DNA from: Paramacrobiotus metropolitanus
Taxonomy: Eukaryota; Tardigrada; Eutardigrada; Parachela; Macrobiotidae
Reading direction: 5' to 3'
Assembly: GCF_019649055.1 (NCBI RefSeq)
Contig: NW_026570317.1
Span: 186,001 to 250,000 of the forward strand
Length of the DNA stretch: 64,000 nucleotides
In this document: piece by piece, positions 35,565 to 48,110 of the stretch
How positions within the stretch are numbered: position 1 is the first letter of the stretch
Layout of the letters: every line of letters starts with the position of its first letter
The notes under the pieces: model-generated
What the model saw: only the letters and a program-made list of their open reading frames with translations
Told to the model about the DNA's origin: nothing
Database searches by the model: none
Position numbers and translations under genes: made by a program

Positions 35565-38500
35565 TTAACCATTGTAATGGCTGTCGAGGAGGTGCGCGGC
35601 CAAATTACTGAGCATGGTGACATCCAGTTCCCGCAAGTCAATGCTGTCCCATCGCTGTGTGCTGTCATCCGGATGGAAACTGCTGAATCTAAATCAGTAA
35701 ACAACGCACCATTATTCAAGCAGCAGGTTAACCGAATATTTTTGTACGTGTAAATCTCGGATATTATGGACGGGCTTTTTCAGTTATTTTCCTTTTCGAA
35801 ATAATGTGGTACATGTATTCTTCGGGAATTCTCTATTTCGGCAATATTGCAATATTCAGAATTATGCAATATTCCCGTTCCGCCACCTATTAGCACCGAC
35901 AAAAGGCACAGGTGGAGCAAGATCCACAATAAATCAGATCTCGACACGACACCAAGTGAAACATAAGAATAAGAAAACATATGGCATAAAACAACGGTGT
36001 TCATAGTAAACGTTGAGGAATGGGTTTCTGACCAGTTGCTAAAAAGTCGGTCTTCTGAGAGGTGACTAGTCGAAACAGTTTTTACCCCGCCGTGACAAAA
36101 ATATCGACTTTGGCAATAATTTTAGATCGGCTAGTTACTGCTAGTACGGCGGAAAGGGATAGAGTGCATTGATTCAATCTAACGGCACTCACACATTGAG
36201 AAACACCCGAATATCGGCCCACTCGTCCGGATAGGCTAGCGTCCGCACCCAGCGCGCAAGTACAGCGGTAACTTTTTCCCGCACTCGCAAACTAGTGGCC
36301 GGGCACTGATCGTTGACTGCGGCTAGAAAGCGCCGGCTCTGCTCCGCGGCCGAGTCCGTTGATCGGATCCGCAGGCGGGGAAGAACCGCAAACCGGTTGA
36401 ATTTGTAGGCTCTCCGTCGAAACTTGTCTTCCTGTTGCGGCCAGGTCGAGCGGTTTGCATGACGCGAGAACCATTCCATCAGGATGTTTGTACCGTAATA
36501 CTGAGACGTGTAATTTCGTAGAATGAGCTGTTCGCACACAAGACCTCCTTCAGACAGGTTGTTGCACTTTTTCGGGTCATTCGAAGGATTCAGGCAGGAA
36601 GCCAGGAAGGTCCAGGCCCGGGGATGCGCGTCATGGCGGCTGTTCTCTCCGATGATCGTTGGGACGCGGATCCCTTTGAACTGCAGGATGCGCCGAATGG
36701 ACCACATGCCCATCATGGGAATGTTGCATTCACCGCTAACGAAGGCCAGTGAGCGTGTACGTGCAGTGATGATACGGTCAAGCATGGATATAAAATGGTA
36801 CGTCAAATAAGCGTGTTCGGTGTCACCTTTCCGATGCCCTGGCTTTGGTGCGCTCCGGGAGCGCATGTCGAAAATGATATGCCGGGTGACGCCGCAGTCC
36901 GCACATAGAAGCTTCCAGAGGGCGCAAACCCTGGTATTAAGCAAAGATTAGTAGTGGCTGCATGATCCATTTCCTTTTGAATGGGAACAGATTCTAAGTT
37001 GTCCTCTCCCGTAGCTTTTGTACTTTCGGTATAATGAAAACCACGGCCTTGTAAGAATTAAACGAATAAATACACAGACAAGCAGAGCACGGATACATGT
37101 TATTTTACCACTGTATTCAACGACTTCCGCCGATAATTTTATTGGGAAAAATAAGTACCGCATCGAATAGTTAACAAAATGCTGTAAGTGTGTCTTATCC
37201 CATTATCATGCTGCAATAGCTTAAATTCTGTCTTTGTTTTTTGTGGAACTCAAAAATAAAATATTACTATAGAATAGAAGGTTCTTCGTCCCATCCTGAA
37301 CCATTTCTGAAAAACAACTTCTAAAATCAATAACAATTCGCAACGATTTTAGAAAATTTCATACTCTGATCAAACCAAAGAAAAATCATTTTCAAAAAGA
37401 ATTGTGGAGCGTTTCTGTGGAAAATGTTTATGTACTCTTTAGAAAATAATATAAAGTAACTTTGGGTGTAAAAAAGTTTGTTTTTTCAGTACCGGGTGGG
37501 TTTTTTTTTGAAAAATCGCTCCACAATACTTTAGTCATTCTAACGGAACACATTGCTGTGCTTAAACGAAAAATTTAAAAAAATCAGCTTGAATTGTTAT
37601 TGCGTCCGCAAAATAACGACTTCAAATCAGTAACTTCAACATTTTAAAATAACCAAATTGATTTCAAACTTCTAACATATGTAGTGAAAATATCATAGTG
37701 TTTGGTGCAATACACAGTTATCATGCAGCACAAAGACACGCACTGCGCCAGCAAGAATAGTCGAAAGAGGTCGAAATCGGTAGAATCTCTACTTAACGAA
37801 ATACCGGCTTCGGCATTTAACCACGATGCCTTCTCTCATCTGAAATATTCTGCGCACATGTGCAGTGCATTGCATGCGGGGAACCCTCCTCGCCGTTCTT
37901 TAATGGTAAGTAATAATATAAGCATTACTTATCAGGAATGAACAACACCTTTCCGTTTCGGATTCCGCGCGGAATTTTTTTCCGATTTACTATTATGTAT
38001 TAGTCGGGAGATTCTTAACCCTTAGTTGACTGACATAAAAAAAGTTACACACGACAATTGATTACAAATTCCACATGGGCCGGGCAGTACAATTCCAGGA
38101 TTACCGTGACCGGAATGCTATAACATCAACCTGGGCAGCATTCTACCGAATTTTGCCAAATTTTATAAACGCCAGGTCTTTAAAAAAACACGTGTGTAAA
38201 AATGACACACGTTTGGCCGGAAGTCACTTTTAAGCAAAAAGCATAAAGTAGACTGCTGATTTGAACTTACATAAAATTCTGGCTTGTAGTATAGATTACG
38301 CTTAATCACCTATAAAAAACAGAGAACGAAAACAAATCTACAGTGGTCCGGAAAAAAATTCTAAAGACAACGATCGCAAATGGTACCGGTGCGTGACCTA
38401 CTTAGCCCGAATAAATAATTCCATTTTGCGCTACAGTGAAGTGATAAGAGCAGAGCCCATTTATCGTTTGCGCGATCCGGAATCTTACCAGCTTAACGGA

Positions 38501-40209
38501 TGCGCATAACAAAATCTTTTCAAAGCATTGTTCAATTGCTCGACTTACCGCGATCCCGGAACTTTTCTTTTCCAATTGTAAAAAAACGGTGTGTCAAATA
38601 TTATGTTTTATTATTTCACTAATCCTATGCCTAATAACTTCTGGAAAAGTATGACTATTTAATTTCCTACCACACAGATGTCGTTACTCGTTGGGCAAAA
38701 CATGTTATTAACAGTGTAATTAGGATGTTGTTTACGATGTTTAGAATTGTCTAAGTAATACAAAATTAAAAATTTCGAATGTTGCGAGTACTTATTATTA
38801 AGTATAACGTGTGTGTATTACTCCTACCTCTGCAGCAAAGGCTCTGCTGCAAATCAGCACGAGAATGTGCTGTAGTCAGAGAAGGCCTGTTCAGCTGCCT
38901 GTGCGCTTTCAAATCTATTCTCACAGGCATTGGCTCTACTCGCTCTCTGTGACCAATGGTCTTCACTTGTGTCAATTTTACACAGTCAGGCATTAACGGT
39001 GAAAAATATGTCAGTCAACTAAGGGTTAATTACAGATCGCCTAATCATCGATGCGTTTCCATACACAAGCTTAACACAATAAAGATTAATGTATTTACAA
39101 ATTTGATCATTTCAAAAAAAGCTTGCAGAAATGGGATTTCGAAACCGAGAAATTAGAGTACAATTTCTTTTATAGCAGAGTGCTAACGGACTTACCGACT
39201 TATCCGCGTTTGAGTGATGATGTCCAAGAAACCCAAAATACACGCCGTAATTGCATGAGGAAGGTCCCGAATGATCGTTTCGTTCAAATCTACGAAAAAC
39301 AAAAAAATTTCATTACCGGTTGTTACCTATCAAGGTCGTGGTAAAGGACGATGGATAGAAAAAAAACAGAAAAATGAGCTTGGTAAGACGCGAACGATAA
39401 AACTGACCGTGCTGGAAAGTTCCGTTAATGTGAATCTCCTGCATCATCCTGACCGTTTTACGGGGCTGTTGTTGGAGAAGGTGGCTTTTACACGCTTCCC
39501 GCAGGGTGTCTTCATTCCAGAACAAACTTCGCCCGCCTGCGTCAGGGCGCCCTTCGGCGCAAAAAAAGGTCACCTTGTCAGTTCCCACTCGAAGAAATAC
39601 ACAGCACCCAGTTGCGGCCGTTCTATTAGGTATTGGTTCCCGACCGGCTATCGCTATTTGGCACGAGTCAACCATGCGGTCAGGTAGAAATCCCACATGG
39701 CGCAAAAGATGGGCCTCCGGGAAAGTGATGATCTGTTTGCGGTAGAAGAATGCGCGGAGGTCCTCAAATAAACTGGGATCGGTAGGAAGAACGGGCAGTC
39801 GCTCGACACAGTGGTTCTGGTGCACGATGCAGACACAAGGCCGAGTACCGCATGGTACTTCATGAAGTTGTACAGCCAACATAGCGCCCCACACACTCCC
39901 CAGCAGCGTTCCCGTCTGAAGCACCAGCGGTCCACCGTCCTCGTCGCGCAGCGCCACCTGCACCTCCAAGTCGGATTTTGGAAGCCTCTCCGGCCGGAGG
40001 AAATAGTGCGGCCACAAGCGGCTAGCATGGATCCAATGGGCGTTGATCGTGCTGGCATCGAAATCCACGAGGAAGCTGTCACCTTCAATATCCTGAACAT
40101 ATCCCAGCCACCACTGGAGGTTGTCACGCTGCACCAGCACCGTGTTGCCGTAGTTCGTCTCGCGTGTACCGGAATACAGCTCGCGAAAGTACCGTGGAGT
40201 AGCGTTCAT
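35565..40209 (-). CDS. Gene 3: Tudor/Agenet-like and F-box protein
   Basis: Exons 40209-39408, 39289-39196, 36930-36193 and 35688-35565 total 1758 nt (585 residues plus stop), with the same phases as genes 1 and 4. Exon 1 has NYGNTVLVQRDNLQWWLGYV, then VDFDAS and WIHASRLWPHYF, the Tudor/Agenet-like part. A second conserved block (VTFFCAEGRPDAGGRSLFWN) lies before its end. Exon 2, again 94 nt, encodes the F-box (IIRDLPHAITACILGFLDII) and continues over the splice into VCALWK. Exon 3 is the conserved C-terminal domain (VPTIIGENSRHD, STDSAAEQSRRFLAAVNDQC). Exon 4 contains QRWDSIDLRELDVTML. It is transcribed away from gene 4, with 775 bp between start codons. Intron 2 (36931-39195) is about 2.3 kb and contains a possible nested exon. 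The likely role is an SCF substrate adaptor, as for gene 1. Confidence 0.7.
37723..37908 (+). CDS. Possible short exon inside gene 3 intron, opposite strand
   Basis: An ATG-initiated frame of 62 codons, Ser/Arg/Lys-rich with several Cys and His, runs directly into a perfect donor (ATG followed by GTAAGTAAT). No second exon was found. It could be chance. Listed because the codon content and donor are better than background. Confidence 0.25.
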
Positions 40210-40984
40210 GGTACACTAATCCGAAGTGATAAAATCACATTAAAGAAGTGATAATCACTTGCCACAAATAGTGCTCGTAGTAAGTAGCGCGTCGGCTTTA
40301 GTAGTGAATAGTGATATCGTTGTCATGCTAAATGCGCTCGAAACTTTAATATTAAATTAGCACCGGCATGGAGCATCGACCTTTCGCACATCTTACCCGG
40401 ATCAGTTTCGACGGATTTACTATACGGATTTCGAGAAAACGGCAGCAGCTTGAGCCGGTTGTGCTGGATTATTTGTTCTGATTTACCTGTGCTTTTATTC
40501 GCCGCATGACTCTTAATAAAAGATTAAAACAGATATCTTATGTTTAAGTTTTCATGCCCCGATTTATGCTGCTACAATTACAAACCACATTGATTAGCCG
40601 CCTGCGCTCCACGTTTAACAGCTCAGCCCGATAGGGCAAAAAGGTGGCTGGATTGCAATGCGCTCAAAATATCAGGGGCACCCGGATCGGTCTATAATGA
40701 TGTTCTAAAACATAGATTTTTATTACAGATTGTAATTTATGAAGGCTGAGTGCAAAGTTTTGGATGGTCTGTAATTTACAGCAAGGTTCCATTGACTCGC
40801 ATAACACGTTAAATCATGAATGTGCTGTTGTTATGTCTGTCTGCACTGCCATCGGGCGAAAATATTTGCTTAAGACTAAAATAGCTGCTTGCCGTTTTTC
40901 ACGCTCGTATTGATTTTCTTATTGACGGTAAATTTACCCCAGGTCTTCTGGATATTTAGTACTTGCCCAGTCCACACCATCGAG
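40210..40984. promoter_or_regulatory. Shared upstream region of genes 3 and 4
   Basis: 775 bp separate the start codons of two divergently transcribed paralogs, so both promoters must lie here or overlap. An ATCACTT/AAGTGAT-type inverted motif is repeated around 40220-40260. No coding exon is evident. Confidence 0.4.
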
Positions 40985-43900
40985 ATGTCCGCAACATTAC
41001 GCTGCTTTCGTCGGATGCGCACGGCTACGCGTGAATTAAACTATCGGAACTCAGTGCTGGTACGGCGTGACAGTGGGCAATGGTGGCTGGGATACGTTCA
41101 GGATATTGATGGCGACTACTTCTTCGTCGAGTTTGATGCCAGCAAAATCAACGCAGAATGGATTCACTCTGATCATCTCTGGCCCCAACATTTTGTCGGA
41201 ATTTGTCATTTAAGAGCAGAGCCTGCCTCTTCCGTCCAGGTGGCGGTGCAACAGGAGGCCGGCGGACCGTTTATTTTCCAGCCGGCCACTGTGATTGAAA
41301 ATCTGTACTGCACGTTCTGCGTTATTACCCTGGACCAGTCCAATCAAAACGCCACAGCGGAGCGCCGCGTCGTGCCTGAGTTCCACCTAACTGCACAGCT
41401 GCCGACATTAAATGTGGATCACAGGCTCTTCAGTAGAGCTAGCGGAATCGTCTACCGAAAGCATGTCGTGCCGTTTGACAAGGCGCATCTGTTACGTCAT
41501 GTGAATTTTATGCATAAGTTTCTTGTGCACAACTGCCAAATATTGGGCGGGAGTTATTTGTTTGATGTCGGTTGTCGTGTATTTGTGCGAGCGGGAATCG
41601 ACACAGTCACTTTCATTTGTGCCGAAGTACACGGTGATGCAGCGGGACGCAGCATGTTCTGGAATGCAGATGCGCTACGGGAAGTGTGCCACCGCTACTT
41701 CACCGAACAAATGTCGAAGCAGTTCGAAAATGTGTTCAAAATTGTGGCCGAGGACTTGCCGACGGTCCCCTTCCGACGCGGTAAGTGCACCAGTGCAACA
41801 GTTTGGTAAAACAAAAAAAACGGATCTGGAAAATCAATCTTCATACACATAACCAAAAGTTACAGCGGTATAGAGAGAATAACCAACGTCTTTGGCCTCC
41901 CTCCCTTTACTGCTGCCATCACCCGGATGGAGGCGGACGAGGTGGTTGAACATAGTGGTGGGTCGGCCCGGCCCGGCCCGGCCCGGCCCGAGCAAGAGGG
42001 CCGGGCCGTCGTTTATACGGCCCGGGCCGCGGGCCGATCCGGGCTCCGGCCCGACATGTCCCCGGGCCGCGGCCCGGGCCGTCTTGCAGCACAGTTAAAT
42101 TTCATTTCCGGATGTCATTATGCAAGCGGCTACAGCGGGTATGGCAACGGAAAAATAGACGGATTTTCGCCTAGAAACGTTTAATGCTATTAGAATTAAG
42201 AAAAACTCATCGAAAACTACTAAATTTCAGTAAATCCCAATGAAATTTTTTGTTTTTCTACGTCTTTTTCCATATTTAACGTCCACACCGGGCCACGGCC
42301 CGGGCCGCGGCCCGGGCCATGGCCCTTCTCCTCGGGCCGAGAGCCGCGGCCCGGCGCGGCCCTCCCAAAAGGGCCGGGCTGACCTCGGCCCGGGCCGCGG
42401 CCCTGGGCCGGGCCGGCCCAACACTAGCTGAACATGGTGCTTATATACTGTGCCGAATTTAAACAATGTTTATCCATAACGCCTCACTCCAGCCGAGTGA
42501 CGGCAGCAGTACAGGGACGAAGTTCAAGACATGGATTACCCTTCTGTAAAGGCCTAACTAGATATTTTGCAGAAACGGACGAACTGCGCATCTATGAAGT
42601 TCCGGCTGAGGTCCTAGCCATTGTCTTTCTTGATATGGATATCATTTCTCAGCTACGGATGAGCCAGTTAGTCAGCAACCAATAACCGCACACACCTATG
42701 GCACACTTCGAACATGGATATTTTTTTGGATCAGAATTCTTGGCTTGTAGTCCCCTTGACCGCAGTAGTCAAATGTAGCTTCCGTCGCTATCTCTAGTAC
42801 TTCCGGTAACCTGTAGTCCATTTTGTCTTATGGAGCCACTGAACTTTTGGGTAGTCGCCGTAGTTTGTGTAGAAAGCAGTAGTCCATGTAGTCTTTTGTA
42901 GACGCTGATCTTTGGGATAGTCTCTGTAGTGCGTGTAACCACCAGTAGTTCATGTAGCCTTATGTAGCCGCTAAACGTTTGGGTAGTCTCTGTACTTAGT
43001 TTGTATAGTCCACTAGTAGTCCATGTTGTAGTCTTATATAGCCGCTAAAGTTTTGTGAAGTACAGATAAGTAGTATGGTACCCTTCCTATACGGTTTTTT
43101 TGGGTCAACATTATTACAGTATGCTTAGATTTCTTAAATTTCTTAGATTTCTTAGATAGACTACCGCAAACTACACAGGCCACCTATGAATACAGACAGG
43201 TACACAAACTACCAAGACTACCGGTGACTACCGGAAACTTACACAGGCTACCTATGAATACAGACAGCTACACAAACTACCTAGACTACCGGAAACTACA
43301 CAAACTACCTATGCATACAGAAATCTACACTTACTACCGAGACTACACAAGACACAGACGACTACAATGCACTGAGGGAGGCTACATTTGACTACGTTGG
43401 CCTACGGTACTACAGGCCAAGAATGTTGCTCCAAAAAAATAACCATGTTCGAAGTGTGCCATATCTAACCGCACAGCCGATATTAATAAAGAATCAGAAA
43501 AAATGTAGCAGGCCATGGCCAGTTTGATTATTTTATAAAAAGTTTGTTTGCCTGTTACAAATGGAATTGCTACGGCTGTGCAAAGCAAGTTACCCATTAT
43601 TCCACAGAATCATAGAGATTTTGGTTGTTTTTTCATTACTTTGCATATACAATGAGGGAGTGCCCGCGCTTGCATTTTGGGTCAATTTGCTGGCTATCGC
43701 CCAAAAAAGTAAAATTATCATAAAATTAAAGCAAGCAGTGTACAGAGGTATCCATCATATGCATAGCGCTGTCAGCTGTAGTTGGAACTTCTTCATGGAG
43801 TCCACTGTATGTGAGTAACTTTTCTTTTCCAGGGTGTGCGCTTTGTGGAGGCTGATTTCGCGCAACTACGTCCACAATCGCCACATTACTTTTGTTATCC

Positions 43901-44790
43901 GTGCACTGCACCTAACGGAACACTCCTGGAATGGCTCGCTTTATTTCACATCGGGCTCAGTTACTACCTATAAACTCACCACGATGCTGGAACGAGTCGT
44001 TTCCAAAAAGACACGCTCGTTGGTGTTGGTCGACGAGAGAACGCCGGTTGAGAGAAGGTCTGACACATGCGCGATGGATTTCAGGAGGAAAATGGGGACG
44101 ATCCGCGGTGTCTTGGAGAGCAAGGGTATTCGCCTGCCGCTGTTGGTTGTCAAAAATGGTTACGAAAGCCCGAGGCCGTGGTACAGCTCATTCTTCTGGC
44201 TGAGACTAAACGAGGATAGTGGGCAGTTTGAATGCAGTTATTTGCCACGCTGGATGTCCGTGTGTGAGAAGCTCGTACTGCTCAACTATACCACCTGCGA
44301 TGACACCGGCACCAATTCAAAACTGCTGGTGCTATTCTACGAATGCGGACTGACTTGGTCGGACGGTGAGAAGGCGTTTATGAGGGATGACGACGAAGGT
44401 CAGCTGGATGTAGTACTTCCGTTCGTGCGCTTCCGCGGCACCGAGACAGCCGCTGAACATTACCAACGTTTTATCACCGCGCTTAACAACAGTTGCCCGG
44501 CCGTAAAGCAGGAGGTCATGGAAAAGATCACAGCGGTGCATGCGCGCTGGGTGCAGACGTTGGCGTATCCAGAGCAGTGGGCGGGGATCCGCGGCTTCTT
44601 CCAGATGTGAGTAAAGATACTATTTGATATGGTGCGGTTTGAATGCGAGTGTTTTTCGTTGATTAGGTACAACGGCTTTCGTCACGACGGCAGTCGGCAG
44701 CGCTGGGATCACGTCGACTTACGACAGCTGGATTTGTCACTGCTGAACCAGTTAACCTTTGCTGCGCTCGATTTTTATTACAAAGACTAA
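40985..44790 (+). CDS. Gene 4: Tudor/Agenet-like and F-box protein
   Basis: Exons 40985-41780, 42573-42666, 43833-44606 and 44667-44790 total 1788 nt (595 residues plus stop). Exon 1 contains NYRNSVLVRRDSGQWWLGYV, VEFDAS and WIHSDHLWPQHF (Tudor/Agenet-like). Exon 2 (94 nt) carries the most canonical F-box of the family: VPAEVLAIVFLDMDIISQLR, then MSQVCALWR over the splice. Exon 3 holds the conserved unknown domain (LPLLVVKNGYE; TETAAEHYQRFITALNNSC). Exon 4 holds QRWDHVDLRQLDLSLLNQL. F-box proteins recruit substrates to Skp1/Cullin ubiquitin ligases; the partner and substrate here are unknown. The ATG at 40985 matches the paralog starts, and the frame upstream lacks similarity. Introns 1 and 2 each hold a transposon (hAT-type at 41953, foldback at 42694). 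Confidence 0.75.
41953..42426. mobile_element. hAT-type MITE with 8-bp target duplication
   Basis: The ends TAGTGGTGGGTCGGCCCGG and CCGGGCCGGCCCAACACTA are inverted repeats typical of hAT elements. The flanks GTTGAACA (41945-41952) and GCTGAACA (42427-42434) form an 8-bp target duplication with one mismatch. The 474-bp element is rich in GGCCCGGGCC and has no transposase. Confidence 0.75.
42694..43466. mobile_element. Foldback/Mutator-like MITE with 9-bp target duplication
   Basis: The outer about 60 bp (TATGGCACACTTCGAACATG at the left) is inverted at the right end. Next come degenerate arrays of a GTAGTCCATGTAGTC-type unit at the left and the inverted CTACCTATGAATACAG-type unit at the right. 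Flanking AACCGCACA occurs at 42684-42692 and 43467-43475, a 9-bp target duplication as made by Mutator-like elements. It starts 28 bp after the gene 4 F-box exon. Confidence 0.7.
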
Positions 44791-47640
44791 AGCATACATA
44801 CCTGCTGCGCAATATATGTTAATAATTGTTGTGAAAATAATGCAGGTGGGCTTGACAGCGTTACTAAACGAGAAATACTGGCTGTTGCCATCTGTGGATG
44901 TATGTAAACCGCCAAATTTTATTCCAAAACTTTGAACTTTTTTGTAGAAAAATCTGTCCTTCCTTTCGACTGTAAATCATGTCATCTTTTTCTTAGAAGA
45001 TCTATTACTATTTTTCACCACAATAAATTGAAATACGGCTTACTTGGTTCAGACTGCATAGGAAAGAACCGCAAGCGGCAACCATCAGCTTTTAAGGTCG
45101 CACTCAATCAGTAACATCGCGGGGCCGGTCGAAAATTATTATCTTTGGAAAAACAGAAATATTGAAGAGGAGCGGCGAATGGTCAAGTCGTTTTCGATTG
45201 GCGTAGGCAAACGATTGATAAGCGGTGCATAAAAAACAGTTTGAGAACTGAAATGCTTTAAACGTGTTTTGCTCCTTCAGTTTTTCCAACTTCTACGATT
45301 TGTATTACTTCATAGGACTTAATTAATTTTAATACGTATTTAACAAAATCCCAAGCATTTTGATCAGTACCGGAACTCCTGATCGAGCGATGGCCTGATA
45401 AATACACAGAAAATTTTTAGGAAAACCCGGAAGTACTGGTTGTGTAATAGGAATTAGTTCTCTGTTTCGTGGTTGATAAACCAAATTAACTCATTGGATC
45501 ACTTGGCTTGATGGCGTTACAGTGGATGTAAAAACTGACTAAACGCTGAACGGTATAGCAGCAGCCGATAAAGCCGTTGCGCAGTGTGACGTAAACTTGG
45601 ACCGGGCAAGTTGCTTGTCACGTATTACAGGTATTCATTCTTTTTTAACCCTGAACTGCATACACTAGCGTCTAGCAACAAATATTACAAGGCATGTTTG
45701 TAATTTATCACGTTGTGATAGACGATGCAGACAATCTCGTGAAAATACGAGTCCTAATTCGATTTTTGGCATGAGAAGTACTCATAAGACTCACAATTCT
45801 AGGCTCATGACTCAGAATGTTAGCAATCAGATTCGGCTTCCGCCTTATCGCTTTTGTACGGGCAGGCAGCCACCAGGCCTGAACACGGGAGCAGCATTTT
45901 CCCAGCGTTCATGCGGGCGATGCTTAACCGCTCGTGTTATCCACAAACACGCTTACCGCATTTGGATGTGCATGGCCAGCTCGTGCACACTTCAACTTCG
46001 CATCTTACGATTGTATGGAAGATAAGATGCAAGATTAAGGGTGCGTCTCGACTTCTTTGCCAATCTAGCTATGGTATGGTTGCTCAACCGCACAAGGTGA
46101 CTGCACGCAGTGGGTCACGCAAAAAGATTTGTTCGCGAAGCATCTCGCGAGGTGGAGTAGTTGTCTAGTAGCTAGATTCGATTCAAACCTGAGACACATA
46201 CACCCTAAGTAGCAACGGGCATCATGAGAAGTATAATGATAATAATCTGAACGAGCGTTAGTGAAGGCTGTTTAAAATTGTGTCCACTGGAAGTGGCACG
46301 AGGTTTTATTTTGCGGTCCTCATAATGGATTTCTTAATATTGCATTTACTTTTATTAACTGTCTAGAATACTGCTTTGGGGTTTGCCTCGACAGGCTTGC
46401 AAGGTTGCAGAGGTGGCGTCCAAATATTATAATTCCCAACGCAGCTGCACATGATGCCCCGGGATGATGATCGTATTTACTGACTGTAAGTTTGCAACGC
46501 GTTGGACTTCCGCGATGCTAATACCTTCTGTCGAGTTTAGCTGATTGTGGTTTGATTTTAAATAAACTTTTCATAGCAAGGAAACTGATACGATCAACCC
46601 TTTTTCATAATCCAACCTTTTCTTGATGCGATCAACCCTGTACCTGACATTTTTTTCCCTAGCACATCGGTCAATATTCAATTAACCTTTGGCAGCGTAT
46701 GGTTTTATTAACACTAAGACGACTGTTATCGCCGGAAGGGCGCATAAATTTTCATTGAACGGAGAAGTACTTTTATTTTTTAATGGCCGGCGCTCAAGCG
46801 CTGACAGCTTAAACTCCAACTCTGGCCAATTGAACTCAGACTACTCAAAGTCTGCCTACTACTGTAATATTATTTCTTAGGTTTTATTATATCCTTTAAT
46901 GTTCTTTGACATTATTCTATGTTGTTCCGTATTAACTTTTAAAACCTTTCAAAATATTGTTTTATTGCGTAGAATATAGCGGTAAAACCAAATGTTCTCT
47001 TTGCTGAGTTTTATGTTATTTGTGATGTTTTCTTAAATTAGTATTATGGTATTCCTTATCTTTTATCCTAGATCTGACCTTTTTATTCTTATGTTATTCT
47101 TATTCTGATGTTCTTTCTTCTTCTGATTTTTGCATTTTCTTTGTTATTTATTATGTTATCGCTGATTTTTTATCATGCTGTTTCGGATGTCACATGTATC
47201 CTATTCTTTCCTTATTCTTACAATTTTTATTTGTGTAGGAAAACAATAAAAATTTTCCAGTAACGTTTAAATCACAGAACGTTTAACCACAGAACAATAA
47301 ATGAGGAACCTGGGCGACCTCGGATTAGGAACCGAAAATATCGTGCATTTTGTTAACGAACGTTCCACCGGTATTTTGATTTTATGCTCTGGCAACACAC
47401 GTAGCTGCGTTGAGTTATTCTCTATAATATTATACTACAGTAGATGCGGCTGCGCCATCGTCGTGTGAGAAATGAACTTGTGTACTACAAGAATTCAACT
47501 CATACATTACAACTAATTTTGTAGAAAAAGAAGATACATACGGTACACAAAAATATACCTAAATGAAAGGAATTTTGTTCCATTCTTTTACAGAATATTC
47601 GCGCCACTATAGATTCGTTTAAGCTACCAGACAACGAAAA
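44791..47640. other. Downstream of gene 4; no supported gene
   Basis: No exon with homology or splice support. At 46590-46700 there are degenerate GATCAACCCT-type repeats resembling the arrays of the foldback element at 31.5 kb. At 46870-47230 one strand is strongly pyrimidine-rich (TTATTCTTATG-type). A possible SINE-like B box lies near 46170. Confidence 0.35.
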
Positions 47641-48110
47641 ATGGATGCTAAAAAGGATGGCTGATTTGCGAACTACATCGGGGTGGCTGCACATTGCGGC
47701 AAATTAAGGAACGTCTGGGCATCAGCATCAGTGCACTCCAAAAAGTTATTCAAACAGAAAAATTACCTCGACGACAAGCGAGGATGCTGACTAAAAGGCA
47801 AGAAACACAGATCAAGCAACTGGCGAGACAAAGAGAGTACAGTGTGGCACGAATTGCGCGCCAGCTCAACGTAAGTGAGTGGACTGCGAAACGATATCGA
47901 CGATTAGCCACCGTTACTGCTGATCAGAAGAAAAGGATTCTGCAGTTATTCCATCGCGGCTGTCCACGAGCGGATATTGCGAGGGAGGCTAACGTCGTAG
48001 CTGACGCCGTATCAGCTGTATTAGGCCCCGTGGAGAAGAGCCTTATTAGTCAGGAGCGTGAAAAAGAAATACTAAACTGCTTCGAAGAAGGTCGTAGTAG
48101 GGACTTCAGT
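47641..48110 (+). pseudogene. Truncated copy of the gene A/B family
   Basis: The ATG at 47641 aligns with the gene A/B start but is followed by an in-frame stop within eight codons. From about 47697, in another frame, similarity resumes: RQIKERL, then ARIARQLNVSEWTAKRYRR, LFHRGCPRADIAREANV and CFEEGRSRD, covering the first three HTH-like modules. Similarity stops abruptly at about 48105. No downstream exons were found. A start further 3' cannot be excluded, but a dead fragment is most likely. Confidence 0.6.

Noticed and set aside
42227-42466. Open frames through the GGCCCGGGCC-rich tract
   Set aside because: Frames stay open only because of GC-rich low-complexity sequence in the hAT-type MITE.
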